64,000 nt of DNA from Crambe crambe. Its lineage: Eukaryota > Porifera > Demospongiae > Poecilosclerida > Crambeidae. The DNA lies in contig OZ004581.1 in the NCBI GenBank assembly GCA_963924555.1, positions 3,596,001-3,660,000 on the forward strand, read 5' to 3'. The notes under the pieces were generated by a model. It saw nothing but the letters and a program-made list of their open reading frames with translations. It made no database searches and had not been told where the DNA came from. Below, one piece after another: positions 48,801-52,749 of this stretch (the first letter of the stretch is position 1; every line of letters begins with the position of its first letter). A program made the translations under genes and the position numbers.

Positions 48801-51800
48801 CATTCAGGCAGGGATGTGACATTTACTTGGGTAGGACCCATAAGCCCCTGTGTCCAGTATCTGCGCTATTAGCCTATATGATTAGACGAGGGCAGAGTAA
48901 AGGACCTCTCTTCAAGTTTGCTGACGGGAAACCTCTGACCAGAGAAAGATTCGTTGTGAAGGTACGTGAAGCTCTCGTGGAAGCTGGAATCAATTCGGCG
49001 CCATATTCTGGCCACAGCTTCAGGATCGGGGCGGCCACTACAGCAGCCCAGAAGGGAGTAGAGGATGCGACCATCAAGATGCTGGGTAGATGGAAAAGTT
49101 CAGCTTACCAGCTATACATAAAGACACCAAAGTCCCAGCTAGCGGAGATTTCAAAGACACTGGTCAATCAGTGAATGGTCATCACGTGTGGTGATAATAG
49201 AAAATGTGTGTTCGATTCTTCTGTAGTGTCATTATAATAGGGTTCAGTGATCTGATGTTTTTGTAGAGCAAGGGTTGGGGGCAGAGTGGTGGTAATATTT
49301 TAGGTGGTTATAATTGGGGAGACTTGTTTGGGTGGTTAAATTATCACCCATTAGCGCAAGCGCTAAGGGTGATAGTATCCGACCACAAGAAGTTCAGACC
49401 CCTATAATTAGCAGGCTAGATATGGTCAGTAACAGGATCTAATTCACAAAAGTGGTCGGAGCTAATTAACAGCTATTATCACCACTTCCATAGAGTCAGT
49501 GGGAGATTCTCTCAGTAGGAGGGTGAACTATGTTAAATGTAATGTTCAAAAAAAAGTTCAGTTACAAGTGAGTCAAAACACCTTACCCGTACCCATCACC
49601 AAACTCAAGAACCACACCAATTATTACTCAGCTAGCTACAAACTAACTATTCCTACTTCACTCCTAGCCCTCCTAATTTCAATAACCACACCCATGTCAC
49701 CTAACTTAAGCTAACTATTCCTACTTCCCCCCCCCCCCCATGAGAGGCCGGATAATTATAACACATAGCGGGGGGAGTGAAGTAGGGATATCAGTTAGCT
49801 GTTAAGTTGGGAGATATGGGAGTGGTTTTTAAAATTATGAGGGCTAGGAGTGAAGTAGGTTTAGCTAGTTTTGTAATAATTGGTGTGGTTCTTAAGTTAG
49901 GCAATGGGTACGGGTGACTCACTTGTTGCTGAACTTTTTTGAATCGTACATACTAGCCATCCCTACTTCTCTTCTTTATTTAATTTTACTTTATAAGACC
50001 CAGCATGCCTTCAGATCCTTATTCAGCAACAGATTATTATTTACATTAAGCTTTCAAGAGTGATGGATACATATCTGAAGTGATTACTCACTTTATGAAC
50101 CAGCAATGCTGTAAACTAATGCTACCAGTGAAGGTTATGTACCTTGAGGAGTACTGGCATTCAACAATAACTAAAACTTACTGGAATTGATTTTCAACTA
50201 TCACAGAGAGCATGCATACTGGTTCTGATGTTTTGCAATAATTTCATTGCTATAGATATGAAAGGAAAATTTTATGCTAAATAAAAAGGCCATGTAAGGT
50301 TAGTCTGTACTTTAACAGTTTCTGTCAACAAGAATCAAAATTATGCTGCCTTCAATAATAATCCCTACATCACTGCCTCCCACCAAGCTGCTTTAATTGT
50401 TCATGTCAGTATAAAAGTGTTCTGCTCGGCAGTGATGTAGGGATATTATTGAAGGCAGCATAATTTTGATTTTTGTTGACAGAAACTGTTAAAATACAGA
50501 CTAACCTACATGGCCTTTTTAATTTTTTTTCCTTCCACTTGTTTGTTTACTTTTTGTGAATATTGTCTTTAAGTAAAAATTGATTAATAGCTGGTTGGCA
50601 TACGTGCACGTGATAGTGACAGACGTGCGCGCATGACAAATGATGTCATTTTTAAATGGCTGACATAGTTATAATGAAAAGTCGTTCGATATGAGTGATT
50701 ATTTTGAAGGGAAACTGTGGATATAGCGATGGTAAAAGCACATTGTGTGGTTATAACTGCATAAGTTGATATGAATTTCATTGTCGTATGGAGTTACAGC
50801 TGTCAAAGAAGATGATGATGATGATGATGATGAACGAATTATAAAAATTTTAGATTTAGGCGGCGGCTGGTGCCGATTGTTGACGCTGTTCTGGAGGAGT
50901 TTGAGCGGTCATATCATCTTCTGCATTGTTTTCCAGATGTAAGAAGTTTAGTTGAGCCTGTACCAAGAATAGAAGAGATACAGAGAGTCTAGTTTGTATT
51001 GTTCTAATGAGAGAAGCCACGCCCATTCCGTACTAACCCTACATAGAGACTACTGCACTCTCTGATGAGAGTTTTTAAAAAAAAATTTTTATACATAAAA
51101 AGATGTAGCTACGTAGGATGACTATACTATCAATGTTAAAAATAAGGGTTGCCAAGTTGATCAACGTACTACCTTACATCTGATCAATGTCCTTCCCTAC
51201 ATGATCAAACTACTGGAAGGATGGCTTGACATCTTATACAGTGTTATGTACAATCATTCAGTGTCCTGAAACTTTCTGATGGAGCTGCTTAACTCTTACT
51301 CCACCCATCCAGCGGCTTGATGTAGGGAAGAACATTGATCCCTTGAAATTGAAATCTAGACAGAGCCTATCTATAGCTAATAACCTGAGCATGTGTTGGC
51401 AGAACTCTTCATTCCCAGAATCTGTGCTTTAGTCAGTTCTTTATAGCTAGCAAAAAGCCTACATAACAAACTCAAAGCAGCATGTTCATTGTTGTAGACT
51501 TGAGAATTGTAGGGTGTGGCAACGGCATTGGAAATTATGGCTCAATAACTTTGGGCCAGCATCCTCAGAATTGGCAGTTTATTGGCCATAATTAGAACAG
51601 AAAAATCTAGGGAAAGCTATTTGGGAGGCTGCATTATTTCTGACATTTATGCCATGCTGTTGCTATATTGCGTACTGGTGCTGTAGCCACAACATATAAT
51701 GTATCCAGACTAGCTGCATGTTGTGGAAATTTTACTTAGTACATAATATGTAGGTACATTACAGCTCAATAAGTCCCTGCTATAGTACTTGCTATAGTAA

Positions 51801-52749
51801 TGACACAATGATACTGCATTTTGTTGTTGTTGGGAATTTTGTCTGGCAGGGGATTTGTAGGAAGCGTAAAATTATTAAGTAGATAGAAGGACACACGAAA
51901 CTGAAAAAATCAGCATCATAATTATAGTTGTGTGTGCACATGACTAATCAGCACTACACAATTCTTTTGATATGGAAGTAGAGTCTAATGTTTTCTTACC
52001 TCTTCAAACTTGGTCTCTGGCATGATCTGTGCATGGTTGTTAATTAGTTGTATGGGGGGGGGGGCATGTCTCCAACAGTTGTAGATTCAAGCATTAAATT
52101 TATGTACTCTTCTTTCACAGCCTTGAAAGGAATGAGATTGGAGTTGAAGGAATTAAGGATCTATCTGGAGTCTTGAAGAATATGGACCATCTTCAGGTTT
52201 TAAAGTAAGTTGCTACGTACATATACTACAGATTCAAGAATTTTTATTTATGTACTCTCAATATCTCACAGCCTTGGAGAGAACAAGATTGGAGTTGAAG
52301 GAGTTAACTCTCTATTAGGAGCCTTGGACAGTATGACCAGTCTTCAAATTTTATTGTAAGTTGCTAGAACATCAATAAGAGAATGATTAAGGAGGGGGGG
52401 GGGGTGGTGAAACAAAATAGGGGTGTGGTCTGAAACTCAAATTAGGTCAGAGTCCACATCACATTTTCCAAGGCTACTTTATAAAGAGAGGCCTATCACC
52501 ATTCATTTATGACCACTGCTTTCAGTGTGCTGCAACCCTCACTTAGCTATAATCTGATCAGTGGAATAAATATCTTCACTCTGCTGCAAAATAAAGGAGC
52601 AATCCAGATTATAGTCTGTATTTTAGGTTTCTTAACATTATATTCACTTACTTTTAATCTTCATTAACAGCTTAAGTGACAATGGCTGTAGTAGGGAGGA
52701 AGCAGATGAGATTAGGAGTTTGCCAACTACTCTTAAAGTATGGATATAG
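14457..52749 (+). CDS. Ig-NACHT-LRR receptor (NLR-type) gene with 2A-like leader, 18 exons from the ATG
   Basis: Spliced gene; exons are listed separately. From the ATG at 14457 the exons are 14457-14622, 14689-14829, 14893-14997, 15909-16211, 19566-19874, 22549-22857, 23302-24802, 25109-25192, 28442-28510, 32306-32389, 32680-32766, 34500-34583, 40693-40776, 41886-42002, 43165-43248, 52121-52204, 52272-52355 and 52671-52749. Every junction is GT-AG, phases match throughout (phase 1 before NACHT, phase 2 after), and the total is 3774 nt, exactly 1258 codons. Domain order: hydrophobic leader with 2A motif (residues 20-51), second hydrophobic leader (about 56-73), Ser/Thr-rich linker, transmembrane segment (about 109-131), three Ig-like domains (138-444), NACHT (445-944), LRRs (945-1257). 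NLR proteins are intracellular sensors that oligomerise through the NACHT ATPase; the ligand is unknown. Membrane placement is inference. Exon calls were made by eye, and exons upstream of 14457 are possible. Confidence 0.8.
14583..14609 (+). promoter_or_regulatory. 2A-like ribosome-skipping (StopGo) site
   Basis: The codons GGG GAT GTG GAA TTG AAC CCT GGG CCA read GDVELNPGP. All invariant 2A residues (D, E, N, P, G, P) are present and the upstream region is Leu-rich and hydrophobic, as in active sites. Predicted skipping falls between GGG (14604-14606) and CCA (14607-14609). Activity is inferred, not shown. Confidence 0.8.
14689..14829 (+). CDS. NLR gene exon: second signal-like hydrophobic segment and Ser/Thr linker
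   Basis: A 141-nt phase 1-1 exon between a TTTTGTAG acceptor and a GTACGT donor. It opens with a hydrophobic stretch (VSFFLCFIGMTSLHLVHA, about residues 56-73) that resembles a signal peptide with a plausible cleavage site after VHA. A polar linker rich in Ser, Thr, Gly and Pro follows. If 2A skipping occurs, the downstream chain begins P-A-I-F-S and then this segment, so it would act as the N-terminal targeting signal of the released NLR. If skipping fails, it would be an internal hydrophobic segment. Confidence 0.7.
14893..14997 (+). CDS. NLR gene exon: transmembrane segment
   Basis: A 105-nt phase 1-1 exon. It encodes a Gly/Ile/Val/Ala-rich hydrophobic helix of about 23 residues (I109 to W131) followed by KYCHH, a typical stop-transfer pattern. 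With a cleaved upstream signal this gives a type I orientation, placing the following Ig and NACHT domains in the cytosol. Introns on both sides are short (63 bp upstream). Confidence 0.75.
15060..15560. repeat. dispersed repeat in NLR intron
   Basis: Shares most of its length with 40,050-40,522 (AGGGCAATGTGCAAC at the start, GACCTGAGAGTCAGCTC at the end). In cassette A that copy is cleanly absent from the matching site of cassette B, which shows that it moves as a unit. Confidence 0.65.
15909..16211 (+). CDS. NLR gene exon: Ig-like domain 1
   Basis: A 303-nt phase 1-1 exon (acceptor TCCTTAG, donor GTAAGC). The encoded domain has the first Ig cysteine in YSLTC, a tryptophan in FEFSW and the F-strand motif GTYTC, with extra Cys residues near the end (CKC, RCGC). 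Shares the layout of the next two exons, so the three are likely tandem duplicates of an I-set-like domain. Confidence 0.75.
16212..16864. other. NLR intron without recognised content
   Basis: All frames are closed and no inverted or direct repeat stands out. Confidence 0.4.
16865..17994. mobile_element. TIR element of about 1.1 kb
   Basis: The core inverted repeat GGTGGGTATTATTGGCG (16873-16889) returns exactly inverted at 17970-17986, and the match extends outward to TACCTT at left and AAGGTA at right, consistent with a TA target. Subterminal GCGAATTTAGCGAATA motifs. No transposase. The interior (17,280-17,600) resembles 21,140-21,320. Confidence 0.7.
17673..17760. repeat. 44-bp tandem duplication
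   Basis: Two adjacent copies of a 44-bp unit starting CTCTTTGGCACTT, differing at one base. Confidence 0.85.
17995..18547. other. NLR intron without recognised content
   Basis: No ORF, TIR or repeat could be assigned. Confidence 0.4.
18548..18850 (-). pseudogene. fragment of a HIRAN-like repetitive ORF, second copy
   Basis: The minus strand reads VTDRYTVAV, IIGHLPRKISKDC and, in a shifted frame, ASLFLRRRGSICSTVTG followed by DLPQGGLEISCSLLF. These are the hallmark blocks of the same family as the fragment at 6270, more complete here. One frameshift near 18,680 breaks it. Antisense within an NLR intron, so probably carried in by a mobile element. Confidence 0.6.
18851..19565. other. NLR intron without recognised content
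   Basis: A short direct repeat (GTAGTCATGTCAGTGCACGC and neighbour) lies near 19,025-19,065. No coding signal. Confidence 0.4.
19566..19874 (+). CDS. NLR gene exon: Ig-like domain 2
   Basis: A 309-nt phase 1-1 exon (acceptor CTTTCAG, donor GTATGT). Begins EPS and carries the Ig signature YSLEC, AWCKNG and GRYTC at normal spacing. The same length as exon 3 of the Ig series, with similar borders (both start with Glu-Pro), supports exon duplication. A run-through reading frame continues into the intron but lacks domain features there. Confidence 0.78.
20318..20632. mobile_element. palindromic MITE
   Basis: Arms of about 130 bp: AGTTCAGCAACAAGAGAGTG and TATTACCAAACTATGAGCT at left with inverse copies at right. 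Outer tips AAAAGTAGAGATGGCTATG and AGCTATCCCTACTTTT. Related to the elements at 37854 and 49527. Confidence 0.8.
20633..22460. other. NLR intron, mostly unassigned
   Basis: The stretch 21,140-21,320 repeats part of the TIR element at 16865. The stretch 21,913-22,095 has a minus-strand frame with weak likeness to retroelement C-termini, not strong enough to call. Otherwise empty. Confidence 0.35.
22461..22484. repeat. (GGT)n
   Basis: Eight GGT triplets in the intron just ahead of the third Ig exon. Confidence 0.9.
22549..22857 (+). CDS. NLR gene exon: Ig-like domain 3
   Basis: A 309-nt phase 1-1 exon (acceptor TTTTCCAG, donor GTAAGA). Signature residues: YELQC, the CDWHKEG region with the core Trp, and DAGRYAC. 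Extra Cys (DCTCDW) as in domain 1. It lies directly upstream of the NACHT exon, so the Ig block is covalently joined to the ATPase domain by phase 1 splicing. Confidence 0.78.
23302..24802 (+). CDS. NLR gene exon: NACHT ATPase domain with winged-helix/HD2 region
   Basis: A single 1501-nt exon, phase 1 in and phase 2 out, coding for 500 residues (445-944). Walker A is GKPGAGKTT (23490-23516); Walker B is FVFLLDGLDEY (23715-23747) with the acidic pair typical of NACHT. Further on, LCYIPLHCAIMANIF and the motif YSFTHLAVQEFCAAFHI match the HD1/WHD/HD2 segments of NLR proteins, just ahead of the LRRs. The acceptor was placed at AATTACTGCAG because it is the only nearby site giving phase 1; an open frame runs 40 nt further up to an in-intron ATG at 23262. 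The domain hydrolyses or binds ATP to drive oligomerisation in known NLRs. No frameshift or stop, so the ATPase looks functional. Confidence 0.9.
25109..25192 (+). CDS. NLR gene exon: LRR 1
   Basis: An 84-nt phase 2-2 exon encoding one 28-residue ribonuclease-inhibitor-type LRR: SLGNNKIEDEGAEIL then a helix ending MPMLQVLE. Acceptor CTACACAG, donor GTAAGT. The one-repeat-per-exon layout is usual for NLR LRRs. Confidence 0.85.
25533..25605. repeat. 28-bp perfect hairpin
   Basis: TTTCTAAGTGCCTAACAG with ten more bases at 25533-25560 is exactly inverted at 25578-25605 around a 17-bp loop. Confidence 0.85.
25840..26370 (-). pseudogene. Crypton-type tyrosine recombinase (DUF3504-like) pseudogene
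   Basis: Minus strand, right to left: LDAEMKRL, a TAA stop, GLGSVHRQAEAITEDEEELL, then ILGDHSPQSLLN and LYFALRSG, a frameshift, EHRNLRHNPCQIQVI and LLYTEDISKNRPGR, then KGRKVKPKVV. These blocks in this order are the DUF3504 / Crypton YR-like domain seen in ZMYM2, KIAA1958, QRICH1 and many invertebrate elements. The stop and frameshift make it non-functional, and the C-terminal catalytic Tyr region was not found. It lies antisense in an NLR intron. Confidence 0.8.
27065..27205 (+). pseudogene. Ty3/Gypsy reverse transcriptase start, broken
   Basis: Plus strand reads PLHMVPKKDP, then after frameshifts GDYR and HIQDFISTL, the invariant start of Gypsy reverse transcriptases. Only about 45 residues remain. 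The adjoining protease-side piece is on the opposite strand (27230-27760). Confidence 0.6.
27230..27760 (-). pseudogene. Ty3/Gypsy protease and pre-RT region, broken and inverted
   Basis: Minus strand: LQLVVHYINNHCTNLHFLI with TGVEVSVIPPSHTKLTHQQ (the D-T/S-G aspartic protease motif, here with the first Asp changed: IVTG for VDTG), then VKHSVIHHIKTAGPRQLAPE and QIANQELSTxxEHMMELGI-type sequence leading towards RT. It should continue into the RT piece at 27065, but that lies in the other orientation, so an inversion has split the element. Confidence 0.65.
28020..28240. repeat. dispersed repeat, copy 1
   Basis: About 220 bp from CTGAAAACTATTAGCTCACA to GAGAGTCAGCTCATTCACTT, repeated at 30,421-30,670. 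Confidence 0.65.
28442..28510 (+). CDS. NLR gene exon: LRR 2 (short)
   Basis: A 69-nt phase 2-2 exon, five codons shorter than its neighbours: the helix part of the repeat has lost residues, but the frame is kept. Reads LGEKIGDGGSEVLESM and ends KELR. Flanking intron sequence and the palindromic repeat just downstream match those of the exons at 34500 and 43165, so the three are paralogous. Confidence 0.7.
28534..29235. mobile_element. large palindromic MITE interrupted by a second element
   Basis: Outer arms ACAAGCCACACCCACTAGT and its inverse (ACTAGTGGGTGTGGCTTAT). Inner arms GAGCGAATAAATCACTTATT and inverse (28976-29096). Homologous copies at about 34,600-34,905 (right end truncated) and 43,267-43,682, each just downstream of an LRR exon donor, so it was duplicated with the exons. 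Confidence 0.8.
28648..28919. mobile_element. PIF/Harbinger-like MITE with TTA target duplication
   Basis: A 272-bp element with TIRs GGCCACTATTAATGGAA and inverse, flanked by TTA (28645-28647 and 28920-28922). The matching sites at about 34,715 and 43,385 lack it and read through the TTATTATTAAC target, so the boundaries are supported by empty sites. TTA duplications and GG-starting tips fit PIF/Harbinger. Confidence 0.8.
29236..31308. repeat. intron built from dispersed repeat copies
   Basis: 29,500-29,800 and 30,860-31,160 are direct copies of each other and of 43,930-44,165. 29,870-30,440 matches 37,190-37,640 and 44,420-44,900. No gene. Confidence 0.6.
31309..31391. repeat. short palindromic element
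   Basis: AAAAGCTTGTTGGGTTTGAA (31309-31328) is exactly inverted at 31372-31391, enclosing about 43 bp. Confidence 0.8.
31503..31527 (+). pseudogene. relict copy of the NLR terminal exon (cassette A junction)
   Basis: The acceptor context (CATTAACAG) and first bases match the terminal exon at 52671, but the frame now reads LQQNDFS and stops at TGA. It marks the left border of the duplicated cassette beginning near 31,404. If spliced from LRR 2 it would end the protein after a handful of residues. Confidence 0.6.
31528..32305. other. NLR intron, cassette sequence
   Basis: No coding signal. Matches 41,039-41,885 nearly throughout. Contains an imperfect palindrome with GGGAATTATGGCTC and TTTGCCATAATTCCC (about 31,748-31,815) that recurs at 41,255, 51,525 and, shortened, 39,680. 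Confidence 0.5.
32306..32389 (+). CDS. NLR gene exon: LRR 3
   Basis: An 84-nt phase 2-2 exon (acceptor TCTTCCACAG, donor GTGAGT). Encodes LRRNKIGDEGSRSLFGSLE and ends LQELR. First exon of duplicated cassette A; its counterpart in cassette B is the start of the fused exon at 41886. Confidence 0.85.
32680..32766 (+). CDS. NLR gene exon: LRR 4
   Basis: An 87-nt phase 2-2 exon (acceptor TCCTCACAG, donor GTAAGT) of 29 residues, starting LGCNEIGPKGFETVF and ending LKLKKLE. Counterpart in cassette B is the second part of the fused exon at 41886. Confidence 0.85.
33095..33272. mobile_element. 178-bp element with inverted ends and a hammerhead-like core
   Basis: Ends GTAAAACTTCTCTAGATACT and the exact inverse at 33249-33272. 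A duplicate lies at about 42,322-42,500. The interior carries the candidate ribozyme at 33134. Confidence 0.7.
33134..33172 (-). ncRNA. candidate hammerhead ribozyme core
   Basis: The minus strand reads CTGAGGA, then a 6-bp stem GGCCTG / CAGGCC with loop AGCAC, then GAAAC. This is the hammerhead core order CUGANGA - stem II - GAAA. Stems I and III could not be confirmed. Known: Penelope-like and related elements carry such cores. Confidence 0.5.
33835..33867. repeat. poly-T run (33 T)
   Basis: Lies in a roughly 550-bp cassette A segment (33,566-34,115) absent from cassette B, which may be a retroposed insertion. Confidence 0.85.
34500..34583 (+). CDS. NLR gene exon: LRR 5
   Basis: An 84-nt phase 2-2 exon, LNCNGIGDQGAKALSEVLK then ELEMLK. 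Nearly identical to the exon at 43165 including about 100 bp on each side, which ties it to the cassette duplication. Confidence 0.85.
34584..35721. other. NLR intron with MITE copy and unassigned sequence
   Basis: 34,600-34,905 is a truncated copy of the palindromic MITE at 28534. Around 35,100-35,160 there is a solo MULE-like end (TTCCCAGGCCCATT and GGGCCTGGTATACACTG). The rest is unassigned. Confidence 0.5.
35722..35830. repeat. 28-bp minisatellite, four copies
   Basis: Unit CTGTAATACCGGCCTCCCCC plus AGGTGAAG repeats at 35722, 35750, 35778 and 35806, with one or two substitutions. Confidence 0.9.
35935..36410 (-). pseudogene. copy of an unrecognised coding fragment, degenerate
   Basis: Paralogue of 54728-55205, to which it is similar along most of its length, ending in the same palindrome with GGAAATTATGGC and its inverse. 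The minus-strand frame open in the other copy is broken here by small deletions. Confidence 0.45.
36560..36890 (-). pseudogene. relic of a charged REARL-type repeat ORF
   Basis: Minus strand, across two frames, reads HERNERDRARRRTESKEQRK, then RANESQKESR and AARLEHMRAHYLRD with LATESEQE. This matches the roughly 23-residue Arg/Glu-rich repeat (pattern ExxEQREARLxRxR) that I recognise from uncharacterised proteins and some Helitron-type helicases in sponges and other invertebrates. Several stops and frameshifts. Confidence 0.5.
37854..38310. mobile_element. palindromic MITE of about 450 bp (uninterrupted copy)
   Basis: Arms of about 200 bp: AAGTAGGGATGGCTAATAGC, AGTTCAGTTACAAGTGAGTC, ACTCCTAGCCCTCCTAATTT at left with inverse copies at right (GCCATCCCTACTT). 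Its cassette B homologue is split by the retroelement at 45157. Confidence 0.85.
38975..39299 (+). pseudogene. orphan GC-rich first exon, possibly retroelement gag
   Basis: ATG 38975 opens 108 codons (MPKSKSRGSRTAAGPKRPRR, a Thr/Ser-rich stretch, then TLEQLMNAVGTRVRLEMQ), ending at a GTGAGT donor in phase 1. GC content is well above the surroundings. It sits in a roughly 600-bp insertion (38,780-39,378) absent from cassette B. The short basic exon with a phase 1 donor parallels gag exon 1 of the DIRS/Ngaro element at 45157, so it may be the 5' piece of another such element. No downstream exon was found. Confidence 0.4.
40050..40522. mobile_element. dispersed element, clean insertion in cassette A
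   Basis: Cassette B reads straight through (CATCATAATTATAG at 51,918) where cassette A has these 470 bp. The same unit is at 15,060-15,560. No TIRs seen; class unknown. Confidence 0.6.
40693..40776 (+). CDS. NLR gene exon: LRR 6
   Basis: An 84-nt phase 2-2 exon, LVGNKFGVDGIKDLSGALK and ending SQLQDL. The last two bases TA need a C or T at the next exon start to stay open; the next exon begins with C, giving Tyr. Paralogue of the exon at 52121. Confidence 0.8.
41014..41038 (+). pseudogene. relict copy of the NLR terminal exon (cassette B junction)
   Basis: Same sequence as the relict at 31503, including the acceptor and the early TGA, within an almost identical 900-bp block. It marks the border between cassettes A and B. 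Confidence 0.6.
41886..42002 (+). CDS. NLR gene exon: fused double LRR
   Basis: A 117-nt phase 2-2 exon. Its first third matches LRR 3 (start LGENKIGDEG) and its remainder matches the second half of LRR 4 (ending MLKLKRLK). The intron present between those exons in cassette A (32390-32679) is absent here, so a deletion between two similar exons fused them. The frame is retained, giving a 39-residue repeat unit. Confidence 0.75.
42322..42500. mobile_element. duplicate of the 178-bp hammerhead-bearing element
   Basis: Matches 33095-33272. The ribozyme core is changed here: the minus strand reads GGCAAAAACG where the other copy has GGCCGAAACG, so the essential GAAA is lost. Confidence 0.65.
43165..43248 (+). 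CDS. NLR gene exon: LRR 8
   Basis: An 84-nt phase 2-2 exon, LSGNGIGDQGAKALSKVLK and ending LEVLR. Close duplicate of the exon at 34500. Confidence 0.85.
43267..43682. mobile_element. large palindromic MITE, intact copy
   Basis: Full-length copy of the family at 28534, without the Harbinger-like insertion. Arms CACACCCACTA and GTGGGTGTGGCTTATA outside, AATAAGTGATTTATTCGCTC inside. Confidence 0.75.
44227..44404. mobile_element. 178-bp MITE
   Basis: AGGGGTGTATCCAC (44227-44240) and GTGGATACACCTCT (44391-44404) are inverted ends with one mismatch. Present only in cassette B. Confidence 0.7.
45368..46880 (+). pseudogene. gag of the DIRS/Ngaro-type element (intron, in-frame TAG)
   Basis: Exon 1 (45368-45491) runs from MATPADSDRTEANQEL to a GTAAGC donor in phase 1. 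Exon 2 starts at 46012 after TATGTAG in the same phase (GTELGDMPNAEQLQ). A CCHC knuckle (CQKCQSLDHASEDC) lies just before a TAG at 46680-46682. Beyond the stop the same frame stays open to 46880 and carries a further Cys/His cluster (CHYGAHCKFLHVCTTC), the normal C-terminus of this gag type. The stop is thus an inactivating mutation, or a readthrough site, less likely. Confidence 0.7.
47120..48168 (+). pseudogene. pol (RT-RNase H) of the DIRS/Ngaro-type element, RT core deleted
   Basis: Begins after an acceptor (CCCCAATCACAG) and is open to 48168. The N-terminal RT region is present (FGVIPKKNKPNKWRLILDLS, then YVSVDDVAKKL), but at about 47,640-47,670 it jumps directly to the connection SDIEWWHQFASSWNG, skipping the fingers-palm part with the YxDD motif. 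RNase H follows intact: VTSDASGKWGCGAF, CKELIPIVVAA, FRCDNSAVVAIVN. The end (VPGVENTL) is frameshifted near 48,085, where the original frame continues as SLSRNNLPLF. Confidence 0.8.
48197..49174 (+). CDS. tyrosine recombinase (integrase) of the DIRS/Ngaro-type element
   Basis: Open for 325 residues from a GTG-like start; the true start lies upstream in the frameshifted pol end (DLLLISKPDWISEQW). The N-terminal SAM-like domain includes LAPSTQRAYASAKRRYKVF and SHSTIKSYLAAVRHLH. The catalytic residues of the Y-recombinase family are visible: Arg in GFLRAGE, Lys in RIKASKTDP, His-x-x-Arg in GHSFRIG and Tyr in SSAYQLYIK. It integrates circular or linear cDNA of such elements without a DDE integrase. 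This ORF is intact even though gag and pol are not. Confidence 0.85.
   Translation: MDLRTVDESVEFYFHNGLAPSTQRAYASAKRRYKVFYAQYKLFPLPASEHQLCQFVSVLAKDNLSHSTIKSYLAAVRHLHIEEGGGDPKICNMARLEQVLKGIKLTQANGPKRMNPRLPITPEILQKVKQTWEKGKLDFDKHMIWAAALVCFFGFLRAGEICVPSDKGFDEGAHLTAADLTFDNILNPNVLQIRIKASKTDPFRQGCDIYLGRTHKPLCPVSALLAYMIRRGQSKGPLFKFADGKPLTRERFVVKVREALVEAGINSAPYSGHSFRIGAATTAAQKGVEDATIKMLGRWKSSAYQLYIKTPKSQLAEISKTLVNQ
49527..49990. mobile_element. right part of the split palindromic MITE
   Basis: Continues the MITE begun at 45,125-45,156; arms match 37,885-38,310 (AGTTCAGTTACAAGTGAGTC, CACCTTACCCGTACCCATCA and inverses). Confidence 0.8.
50281..50522. mobile_element. palindromic MITE
   Basis: Arms of about 90 bp: AAAAAGGCCATGTAAGGTTA at left and CTAACCTACATGGCCTTTTT at right, with CAGTTTCTGTCAACAA and inverse. 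Absent from the same site in cassette A, so inserted after duplication. Related to 9592. Confidence 0.85.
50806..50832. repeat. (GAT)n
   Basis: Seven to eight GAT triplets. Confidence 0.85.
50857..51001 (+). pseudogene. unrecognised coding-like fragment (possible captured exon)
   Basis: After an ATTTTAG/ATTTAG acceptor-like site, a frame reads RRRLVPIVDAVLEEFERSY and LLHCFPD, then either a GTAAGAAG donor or continued coding to TAG. GC-richer than its surroundings and absent from cassette A, so part of a cassette B insertion (about 50,530-51,070). Family unknown. Confidence 0.3.
52121..52204 (+). CDS. NLR gene exon: LRR 9
   Basis: An 84-nt phase 2-2 exon, LERNEIGVEGIKDLSGVLK and ending LQVLK. 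Duplicate of the exon at 40693. It is separated from the next exon by only 67 bp. Confidence 0.85.
52272..52355 (+). CDS. NLR gene exon: LRR 10
   Basis: An 84-nt phase 2-2 exon, LGENKIGVEGVNSLLGALD and ending LQILL. The cassette A counterpart is missing: the intron sequence at 40,777-40,920 jumps from the upstream to the downstream flank of this exon. Confidence 0.85.
52671..52749 (+). CDS. NLR gene terminal exon
   Basis: Follows a clean acceptor (TCATTAACAG). Codes for a partial LRR (LSDNGCSREEADEIRSL, then TTLKVWI) and ends at TAG 52747-52749. The stop overlaps a GTAAGTTG sequence identical to the donors of the upstream LRR exons, so this was probably once an internal LRR exon. Degenerate copies of this exon lie at 31503 and 41014. 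Confidence 0.75.

Larger units (their letters stand above)
45157..49526 (+). mobile_element. DIRS/Ngaro-type tyrosine-recombinase retrotransposon, defective
   Basis: About 4.4 kb, inserted into the palindromic MITE whose halves are 45,125-45,156 and 49,527-49,990; the uninterrupted copy at 37854 shows the target. Order: spliced gag with zinc knuckles, pol (RT and RNase H), then a tyrosine recombinase ORF, as in DIRS/Ngaro elements. Defects: a TAG in gag, loss of the RT catalytic core, and a frameshift after RNase H. The 3' noncoding region has nested inverted repeats: TATCACCC...GGGTGATA (49342-49374), GTGGTCGGA and inverse, and TGGTGATAATAG (49189-49200) with its inverse (49473-49484). Terminal split repeats were not resolved. 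Confidence 0.85.
40919..52670 (+). repeat. tandem segmental duplication, cassette B
   Basis: Second cassette, about 11.75 kb, of which about 4.4 kb is a retroelement insertion. Matching blocks are 40,919-43,555, 44,412-45,156 plus 49,527-50,280, 51,084-51,260 and 51,290-52,204. Contains LRR exons 41886, 43165, 52121 and 52272. Extra insertions are the retroelement at 45,157, a palindromic MITE at 50,281 and about 550 bp at 50,530-51,070. Confidence 0.8.
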
